Assembly: GCA_021234155.1 (NCBI GenBank)
Contig: JAJEKV010000286.1
Span: 310,001 to 374,000 of the forward strand
Length of the DNA stretch: 64,000 bases
Direction of reading: 5' to 3'
Source: Isoetes taiwanensis
Taxonomy: Eukaryota > Streptophyta > Lycopodiopsida > Isoetales > Isoetaceae
Made by a program: the position numbers and the translations under genes. This document shows positions 56,000 through 64,000 of the stretch, in pieces; position 1 is the first letter of the stretch, and the number at the start of each line of letters is the position of its first letter. The notes beneath the pieces are model-generated. The model did not search any database and was not told the origin of the DNA. It was given only the letters and a program-made list of their open reading frames with translations.

Positions 56000-57930
56000 G
56001 TAAACTGGCAGTCACTTGGTAAAGAACTCGACGGACGTTCTAACCGGTACTGGCAGGGCAGATCGAAGCTGCAATCTGATGCTGGGCCACTAGTCTTGCA
56101 CTGGATGGTGATCATTACGAGAGTGCAAGCCTCAACCTCAATGTTTGCCCACATTTATGATCAATCTTATTTTGAGTGGACTTAAATACTTGGCCAGCAT
56201 TAGAGATCATGACGCATCACTATGGTTGCGGTAACATCCCAGACATGAAGGCTTGAAACCTATGCCTTGTTAAGAATGCCATGGTAAGGTAAACTTTGGA
56301 AACTCTGCTATTGATTGGAATGTTGCATATTTATGCTTTAGGCAATTGTATACAAGAAATGTGAAAATAGAATCAGCAAAAATGTTGCTGCTACCATGAT
56401 AGGCACGTGATTCGCTGTTCAGGGAAAGGTAATAGGGCGCTTTGACAAAAGCTATGTGGATGTCTACTTCTTAGAAATCTGTATTGTTTGCATAAATTTT
56501 TATTCTGTATTATGTTTCCCCTCCATCAAGCGTTCTCTTTGTTTCTCCTCCATCAAGCACTTGCTCTGTTTGGAATTGTGAATACTGCAGCCGTTTGCAA
56601 GGAGATAGACATGAGACCAAACACATATCTAGATGTCCATCTTTTATTGTTGTTGATGACTAAGCTTCTTCACTATAACATGGTTTACCTCTCCAAGCAA
56701 TATGGATCATTGGTGTAATCGAACAGCAGAATATGTGCCTAGCTTTCATAGGCAGTTGCTAATGGAAAATGCAACCTGACCTATAACTCTATGCATCACC
56801 TCATACAACCTTGAGAAAGGATGGCATAATTTCTGTGCATTGTGTTGGAAATGTAATGAAAATAAAATTGCTATGCAAGCTAGGAAGTTTAATTTGGGAA
56901 AGAATTGGCCGTCCACTATATATCCTTTTGTTTGTCAAAACATCATTCTTTTGAGATCGATGACATTGTCGTGCAGGCAATGGCCAAGGAAGTGGAGGAA
57001 ACTGCGGTTGAAATAGATGGCTTTGTAAATGCACAAGGCAAGAAAAAGGAAGGCATAAAAAACCGAAGCCGTGGGATACTGATGATATTCATCACTGGAA
57101 AGTTGAACATGTTGACCCCTCTTGGAATATGGGTGGAATGCTAGAGGAAAGCTCCTTTTGTACTCTTTTTCCTCGGTATAGAGGTATGTCAGTGGAAGTT
57201 TAGTGTGGAGGTTTTTCATTTGCAAATTGGTAGAATTAACACAATTTAATTTGGCAAAGAAGTATTTGCAGGATGCATAGCCTACCGTAACGAGGGCGCT
57301 CAAAGAACATGGAGTGGCATGCCAATTGAATCTGGTGAGGCTGATTCTTTACTTGTTCTTCTAAATCTCACCTACAGCTCGCTTCCTGCATTTAGTTCGT
57401 TTGCAAATTACTAGATGAAAACTTGTGACTGTAGTATATGTGCACAAGATCCTTACTGCAGTGTGCCAATACAGGGAAGTTATAACTTTTGTTTATGGGG
57501 AAAGAATTGTAATAATCCAGCGAGCATATGCTATATTAAATTAGAAGAAACCTAAAGTAGTTTGCCATACCTCTCCAAACTTGCTATGTCCCATGCTAGA
57601 TGTCTCTTGCTTTGGTTGTCCCCCCTTCATGTGGCTGCGAACTTGTGATATTATTATGGTCTGAATCTGTATATCTATATTCTCTGTGATTCAGTTATAA
57701 ATCATTATCTAGACTATAGCATCTAACCTGTTTGAGACGCAACAGGAACCTGTTTTATGCTTTAAATCATAGTGCATATCTCACAATGTACCGGAATTCC
57801 TAGATGCCAGTATATGTTTATGGTGTGACCTTGTTTGTTACGCTATTTGGCATGAAAACTGTTTACAAATTTACGAAGACAAGATTTTCATGTACTTATC
57901 TCATCTATACAACTTTTATATCAATTATTT
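56000..57930. other. E3 interior, mostly non-coding
   Basis: Several exon-like pieces but none identified. One lies at about 57272-57341 between AG (TTTGCAG) and GT (TCTG|GTGAGG) and reads GCIAYRNEGAQRTWSGMPIE. Confidence 0.35.
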
Positions 57931-57936
57931 AACAGA

Positions 57937-58140
57937 ATGTCACAGAGTTTTGCTTTTGATACAGATATGCTGCCTATGACAATATGCCTATTCTGGAATC
58001 TAGTTGCGAGGGAAGGTTGCACTTCGATCTGGCAGAAGACAACAAATGACTCGTCTTATTTTGGGCCATCGTCTACCAAGCTCCTGCCCTTAGACGTCAA
58101 GGATACCATTTTGGTTCGGTACTGTGTTCCCTTTCTTGTC
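57937..58140 (+). pseudogene. Possible PMT-type methyltransferase fragment captured by E3
   Basis: The plus strand reads LFWNLVAREGCTSIWQKTTN, then DSSYF, like the conserved CWE-LV-x-GKIAIWQKP-NNSCY block of plant Golgi methyltransferase-like proteins (PMT, DUF248). Only about 65 residues are present, after an AACAG acceptor. Confidence 0.45.
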
Positions 58141-58267
58141 TTCTAAATTTGGCAATTTCTTCTCTGTTTTTGATAAAAGGTTATGCAAAATAAACATTCT
58201 GATAAGCACATTAGGGCAGTTACTAAGAAATACAGGCATGATGAGTGCAGTTTTGCCTTGGCCGGTA

Positions 58268-59047
58268 CTGTTCTGGTTCTTTTCACATTCTCAATAATTG
58301 CAGGCAAGTTGATTATAATTTTCAAGTAGACATATGCTTGCCTTGTGCCTGTGTATGTGGGGCAATACCATTACAAAAAAATTCTGAAAGTGAATGATTT
58401 AAGACCTTGTGAACATAATCAGTTATCCTCACCCCCGAGCAACGATGATTGTTCTTCCAACATGAAAGAAAAACAGAAGGGTACGGATGGGGCCATGGTA
58501 GGAGATGAGATGAACAAAGTTCAAACTGCAGAGGTAGAATATGATGCAATGCTTGCACTTTCGCGACTTGTTATCATCTACTTTTTTCTCATTCATATTG
58601 TCAGCTTGATAATTGTAGAGATATGTGTTCTCTGTAGTCCCCATGTACTTGGTATATTGAAGGTGAAAAATGTCCCCCATGTAATGTTTGCCATATTTAT
58701 AACAGTCTCTCTGTTTGCCAACGCAGGGTTTTCCCCATTGAATGAGAATCTAATCCCATTCCAGAGTTCTCCTGTGCTTTTATTGTGGCTCCTTGTATTG
58801 ATATTAGTGGGGAACACAATGTTTGCACCTTGCCTATGTTTTATTATCTGGGTCCTTCACAAATGTGAATGTCTTTTCTTTTTCTTTCTTGACTGGAGAT
58901 CAGTGGCTTTGCAAGGACTTCGCCCTGCTTATAAGATGGTAGTTGGAGTTTCAGTCTGTCTCTACACGCAATGCTGGAGCAAATGTAGTGAACTTAGCAG
59001 ATTTATCTCCTTCTATGCTTGTCCTCTATATTGGAATGATGTGAGAT
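58268..59047 (+). pseudogene. HKT/TrkH potassium-sodium transporter fragment captured by E3
   Basis: An open frame (58345-59283) contains TVSLFANAGFSPLNENLIPF and LILVGNTMFAPCLCFIIWVL, the pore and following membrane segments of plant HKT transporters. The motif is FANAGF where many family members have FxNxGF. After about 58960 the family sequence continues in another frame (NLADLSPSMLVLYIGMM), so a frameshift or lost intron border breaks it. Only the middle and C-terminal part are present. Confidence 0.8.
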
Positions 59048-59289
59048 TCTTGCTTTCTCAACTATTTGTCGTATTTGAAAGCTTTGTTGTAATAATTCAC
59101 TGTGTTGATCATGATGTAAGCGAGATGGTTATGTCTCAAGCTTTGCACATCTACAGGTACGTTGCTGCATATCTAGTTTTTCTTTCAAGGCAAACGACAA
59201 AACTTATAGAAAATGATTTACAAAGATACTTTTACATGAGCAGGAGAAAACAAATAATGTTGCTCAAATTTGCAATGTGCTAGAAACTT

Positions 59290-60850
59290 GCTTGCACGAG
59301 ATTCGGCTTATTTGTTCCTTTCTATATTCCTAATTTGTTTGATTGAAAACCATCATATCAAAAATGACTCAGAAAATTATTCCATATTCAATATCATATT
59401 TGAAGTTATGAGGTTACTGAAGCAATCCTTTACTTGTTTTTTATTTCATTATTTTGTCATGTGATTTAAATCTTTTTTTTTTTTTCTATACGATTGCCTA
59501 TGGAAATGTTGGACTATCTCAGTAGGCTATAGTTGCAGGGTTGCTAAAGTCCGGGGAGCCCTTGTGAGGATGTTCCTTATAGCTTTTTCAAAAGTGGAAT
59601 TACTTTGGCAAGGTGATTATTGTAATTGTTATGTTCCTAGGAAAGCATAGGGTCCACTGAAGATATTGATGTTCTTTGTTGGACTTCCTCATCAAAGGCA
59701 ATATCGAGATCGACATGTAACAATATGAAGTTGTGCAAGTTGTTATGAGATATTTATTCTTTGTAGAAATAGGTTCTCTCAGTTGGATGTTGGGAAAAGC
59801 AAAAGGACTTCGTTATTCTGTAAATTGAAAATAGCAGCCGAAGCTCTAATTTGCTCTGGTTTAGGTCATACGCACCCCCTAGCAAATGTCTGTTATATAC
59901 CTACATATGTGATTTCCTCAGTTTGATAGATTATGCATGTTCTGTAATATTCTAAAGGAAGCCTTTGTGCATGCCTGGTGTAAGACGTCATTTTGGTTAC
60001 GATTAATTGCCTTGAATGACAAACCCAGCAAGGGTGGAGCATGGACTTGCATGGAGTGTGGGCTTGCAACGGTTTCAGATGAAAACCGCCCTGTCATTCA
60101 CATATAAAAGGTAAATGGCATGTTTCCTTAGGCTTCATCATACTGTTCTCCACGTTCATATAGCAGGTTTTTTCCAGGCCAACTGATAACGAGCATATTG
60201 AATGACCCATTTAATGTTATGGATGGTCCTCAATTTTGGTCTATAAGAACATCTCTACAATCTAGCAAACGAGTCCTGCCAATCATATATTGATTCTAGG
60301 GACTTTCATCCATGCAAATTATAGCAAGTTGAGTGAGGAAATGTTGTCCTATTCCTGCTAATCCTCTTGTTATGCCCAACTTATTAGCAATCAAATTGGC
60401 CTGGAGTTTATTTATTAGTCACCATGCGAATCAGCTTCTATATCCAAAGACTTCCAAACATAACCATGAAATGCAAGTGATGGCTCTATGTCATGCAATG
60501 TGATATACTAATTACATGTACATTGCTACGCCATATGTGTTTTCTATCATGTCTTGATGAGGAAATTGAGAGAACTTGTGCTTATCATAGTCTTATCCAC
60601 ATTGAACCGAATATTTACCTGGAATCAACATGCTGTGGAAGCCCGTTTTGGAGCCATACAACTTTGCAACTTGAAATATTGAATTAGTAAAGCACATGAT
60701 TTTAACAATCCCATGGAGAATATGGAGCTTCCAAGCATGTGAATCAAGGTATACATTGTAATCACTAATCATAGATATTTTCTTGCAACAAGCCAAAAAG
60801 AAAAGAAGTTACCGTGTTTTTTCAAGTAGGGAAAATGTAGTTATAGGGAT
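59290..60850. other. E3 interior, non-coding
   Basis: AT-rich. No exon recognised. Confidence 0.45.
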
Positions 60851-60879
60851 GACGAAGTAGTGAGAGAGCAAGGGAAGGA

Positions 60880-61175
60880 GAGAGAGCAGCATGTTAAGTA
60901 TCTAATAGATAGTACAAGTAGCAAAGATTTGAAATCAGAGTGCAAAAAAGCACTTAAGGCCATTATAAACAGTCTCATCCACCTACCTGCACTTGATTCC
61001 CTTCTTCACAACGAGGTAAATGAGCCGTCAAAAAGCTATTTATATTCATATTGCATATTGTTAGATACTATGCAGGGTCCAATTTTACCACAAGACATTT
61101 TGAAGAATGTGGCTCTGCAACTTTCAAAGATACTTCCTCTTGATTCAGGTTTAAGAACAACTAAAAAAGGGCCTT
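60880..61175 (+). pseudogene. SPAG6/PF16-like armadillo fragment captured by E3
   Basis: Two exon parts, KKALKAIINSLIHLPALDSL (to a GAG|GTAAAT donor near 61014) and DILKNVALQLSKILPLDSGL (after a TATGCAG acceptor near 61076), resemble the C-terminal armadillo region of SPAG6/PF16, a central-pair protein of motile cilia. The intron is kept. It is a fragment, but it implies the genome holds a SPAG6 gene. Confidence 0.6.
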
Positions 61176-61289
61176 TTTTCCATATAAGGATGGCTCAAGA
61201 AGTGCTAAAGCAACAAACCATGACTTTTTGTTGGCTAATCACCCAGTACCAAAGTACTAAGTCGATGAGATTTTTCCTTGGCTAAAGCA

Positions 61290-61960
61290 GCCTTTTCATA
61301 TTATTGTCTTATATGATAACCATAGAACGCTACCACTTAAGCAAAAGAGACTAAGAGGACTCATTTAGACTTGAATAAGTTGAGTGGTTCCATTTAAGGG
61401 CAATGGAGTCTTTTCTAATACCGAGGGACTTACCCTAGCATTTGCTAGTGATATAAGACTACAACATCCATCTTCAGATGTAAAAACAAGTTATATTTTA
61501 TGTGTTGCATTTTTTGTTCTAGAGTCACAAATGTCGTCATATATAAAATGTGGCATCATATTCTAGGATGAAGTGTAAAAAGGTCTAAACCAGGGTGGTA
61601 AATCTTATATATTTGAATATGCACAATGTTCTGACCAAAACATCATAATTATAATCATACACTATTTCTTTAACTTCATCCGCATCAGCATCTTCGCACA
61701 ACAATGCTCCATGCTTTCCTCCCCCAGAGCATAAAAAATAGATCAAAGGTCTTCAAGGAGTTCTCTCTTTTCTATGCTCACAAAACATGTATTTCCATTA
61801 TCTGCTATGCTTCTGCAATACTTGTTCCATGCCAAGCACCAAAGATTGCTTCAGGATAATTCCCATAAAGTCATGGTATCAAGTATCTATTGTTTTGAAG
61901 TAGCAATTTTGATTGATTCTGAAAACATGACTTTGACGTATAATTTAAGCCACTTCACCC
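61290..61960. other. E3 3' part, non-coding
   Basis: No gene seen. Confidence 0.45.
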
Positions 61961-62039
61961 TCCGGCCATAGAGGGCAACCCTTCGTGCGCAGCACCTTGT
62001 TTTTTTGGGTTGCCCGTAGGGCAACCCCAGGGGAGTATG

Positions 62040-62490
62040 GGGCAAGACACATAGAGGGCCGTGATTGAAGAATCTTGTGGCATATCCCTTGTCGACGGCT
62101 GTGGACTTTTGGGATTTGAGGGACCCCTCAAGACGTTTAGACGGCATGGATTCCACATGAGCTTGGCGGAGGGTGGGGATGTGGTCGGCAGATCTCTCAG
62201 GCTCCAAGCCTGTCGTCCACTGATGTCTGGTCCAGGGACGGATTTCGGGTAAGCTGCTCTTCCAAACATGCTGGGCTTAAAATTTCAGACATGGGGAAGA
62301 ATTTTCCCTTGAGTTCATTTGTGTGACAAATCCAATTGGTATGGTATCTTTCACGAATTTTGAAGCCAGACTATCATGGTATTACAGCTTGGTGAACTGA
62401 GTTAGGCAAAGAGGAAAGCCTCCGTTCATGTCTGTATCTGCTGTAAATACGTTTTGAAGCAGACATAACTTTTGTTGAATCAGGTAGCTT
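62040..62490. other. Gene-free stretch before the ACS-like exons
   Basis: GC-rich until about 62270, then AT-rich. Open frames on both strands but none recognised. Confidence 0.4.
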
Positions 62491-62499
62491 TTTGTTCAG

Positions 62500-63695
62500 G
62501 AGCTGCTTCTATGGGCTGTGCGCAGAGGGCTGCATGTTCTTTCTGATGAAATTTATGCAAACTCAAAATTTGGGTATTTTATGTTTTTTCATCCCTTTCC
62601 CTTTCTTTTGTTTTGTTAAATATTATCTTAGACTAGTAATATGGATTGAGTTTGTCAGCATTGAGCGTGTTGCTCAGACTGCTGTAAAAGAGAACTTATT
62701 AGAAGCAGATAGAGTAGCACAACTTGTGCACACTGCATATGGCATGAGCAAAGATTTTGGCATGAACGGATTTCGAGTTGGTTGTCTCCATACCAGAAGT
62801 AGAGATCTTTTGGATGTAAGCTTCTTTGTTTGTATCAGAATAAGTTTTTTCAAGAACCCGCAATGGTAAACGCATTTTGTTTAACATGACAGGTCTGGCA
62901 GAATATGGGAATGTTTGCTGCTGTTTCCAATGATACTCAACATGCTCTTGCAGTTATGCTTGAGGATGATGAGTTCATTGATAAGTATGTGTCAGAAAAT
63001 AAGAGGTTTGTACTAGCTACATTGAATCATATTTGTACTTTAGTGCATAGTTCGAAGTCACAAAATATCACCTCTCATTTCACGTGCCTTTTTCACCTCA
63101 TTTATAATGATTCTACTTTCATGCCATTAAGACCATTATAAGGGAATGTGATTCACAAAGGTCGTTATTACATTATTGCTTTTAATAGTACAAGTGTTGC
63201 AAAACAAGAGTCAAATGTTGATAGAGTTTATATGAGACAGTCAGATCTGGCTGATATGGAGCTTTGAAATACATTGTTGGAAGTAAATAGAGCCACTTCT
63301 ATGTCATGACTTTTTTCTTGCTTGGAGATCCCATCTGGATTGAGTCTGATGGGTCACAACAGCATGTGCCTTCTCGTGCATCTGCTCTACGTTTAACCAT
63401 ATCATGATATGTTGGTTAAGAACAATTATAGTTTGGCTGGGGACGATTGAAAAACTCATACGACATCCTGACTAGTATGCTTGAAGCATCAAAGTTGAAG
63501 TACATGCCTGCATGTGCAGCCATGTTCTGTTGGCTTGACCTTAGAAACTTGTTAGCAGAGGTAAGGCAAGGAACCTCGTGACTTTTTATGGTTTAAGACT
63601 ACATGATTTCTTTTTTACTTTTCAGGCAACATTTGGAGCTGAAAATTGTCTTTGGAAGGAGATAATTGATGAATGTCATATAGTACTAACCCCAG
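62500..63695 (+). pseudogene. ACC synthase-like (PLP aminotransferase) gene, 5'-truncated
   Basis: Five exon blocks with good splice sites: 62500-62573 (GLHVLSDEIYANSKFG), about 62656-62815 (GMSKDFGMNGFRVGCLHTRS, where the Lys is the PLP-binding residue), 62893-63005 (NMGMFAAVSNDTQH), 63432-63560 (YMPACAAMFCWLDLRNLLAE) and 63626-63695 (ENCLWKEIIDECHIVLTPG). The order and motifs fit ACC synthase or ACS-like aminotransferases. The first exon has a TTTTTGTTCAG acceptor but no upstream exons lie between it and the E4 left end, so the N-terminal third is absent. It may be captured by E4, or be a host gene cut by the insertion. The final exon may lie beyond the window. Confidence 0.75.
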
Positions 63696-64000
63696 GTATT
63701 TCTGAAGAAAAACATTGGCTTTTACTGCATTGTGGAAGGTTTTACTATGGATTTAAATTATAGCTGTAGTTTGCTCGATGATGGCATGCTGCCTTATGTG
63801 AAGGAATTGTGTACCTTCCACATCATCCGGCCTTGTATTTCTTTAATCTTTATAGGACATATACCTCTGCCGGTTTTCTTATGACATTGTATACTTTGGT
63901 TGAGGAATAGTAGATGTCATATCATTCATGACACTGGCAACACTGATTTTTCAAGCCTGACATTTCAAAACAAGATGCTGCGAGCTTTCCATCATTTTGT

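Larger units (their letters stand above)
55887..61999 (+). mobile_element. E3: gene-capturing Helentron/Helitron2-like element
   Basis: The left end GGGTTGCCCCTAGGGGGGCA follows TTTTT, and the right end GGGCAACCCTTCGTGCGCAG, then CACCTTG, precedes a run of seven T bases. The first 110 bp match the E2 5' end better than E1 (subterminal GGCATATCCTAGG and CTAGGATATGCTAG palindromes, then TAGTGACTGCT). It is 6.1 kb and carries fragments of at least three genes in sense direction. No Rep or helicase. Confidence 0.65.
62007..64000 (+). mobile_element. E4: possible further family member starting directly after E3, runs off the window
   Basis: It begins GGGTTGCCCGTAGGGCAACC right after the T7 run that follows E3. 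The next 200 bp are GC-richer than the surroundings and differ from the other 5' ends, so membership is less certain. Its right end lies outside the window. Confidence 0.35.

Noticed and set aside
30540-61999. E1-E3 as canonical Helitron1 elements
   Set aside because: They do not start TC nor end CTRR, and do not sit between A and T; Helitron2/Helentron features fit better.

Overview
The window reads as nuclear DNA of a land plant: plant receptor-kinase, U-box, PPR and HKT sequences, plant-type LTR retrotransposons, AT-rich intergenic DNA and GT-AG introns. One captured exon pair resembles SPAG6/PF16, an axoneme protein kept by plants with swimming sperm, so a fern, lycophyte or bryophyte is likelier than a seed plant. 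The exact species cannot be read from the sequence.

Region 1 (about 220-16809) is one large, decayed LTR retrotransposon on the minus strand: LTRs 225-1836 and 15193-16804, initiator-Met tRNA primer site, gag-PR-RT-RNase H-INT and a C-terminal chromodomain (Ty3/gypsy chromovirus order). Unusually, several kb of extra reading frames lie between the primer site and gag. The first extra ORF starts MARTKQTARK, identical to the histone H3 N-terminal tail through K9. The leader and the first inter-ORF space hold five copies of a conserved hairpin. Nested inside are a 454-bp TRIM element with identical LTRs and a perfect TSD, and a 2.7-kb AT-rich segment between two (TTC)n tracts.

Region 2 (16805-19925) holds a purine-rich tract and a second, badly broken gypsy chromovirus remnant on the plus strand.

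Region 3 (about 19925-55886) is a tandem triplication of a unit carrying an intronless receptor-kinase gene. The product has a signal peptide, a B-lectin (S-locus type) ectodomain, about seven membrane segments and a cytoplasmic non-RD kinase, an architecture I do not know from land plants. Copy 1 (27458-30112) is intact. Copy 2 has one frameshift and copy 3 several lesions.

Region 4 overlaps region 3: each receptor unit is followed by a member of a gene-capturing element family that looks Helentron/Helitron2-like. Its 5' end is GGGTTGCCCC, its 3' end has an internal GGGCAACCC followed by a short hairpin and CACCTTG, and it inserts in T runs without an obvious TSD. E1 (30540-39865 and 46019-49722) carries U-box, receptor-kinase first-exon, CDC48 and PPR fragments. 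E2 (33759-39397, inverted, nested in E1) carries PPR, nucleotide-sugar-transporter and MED28 exons. E3 (55887-61999) carries methyltransferase-like, HKT and SPAG6 pieces. A possible E4 (from 62007) carries ACC-synthase-like exons. Captured exons keep splice sites and lie in the sense direction of their carrier. No autonomous Rep-helicase is present in the window.

Only the first receptor kinase looks like a complete host gene. Everything else is mobile DNA, gene fragments or pseudogenes.
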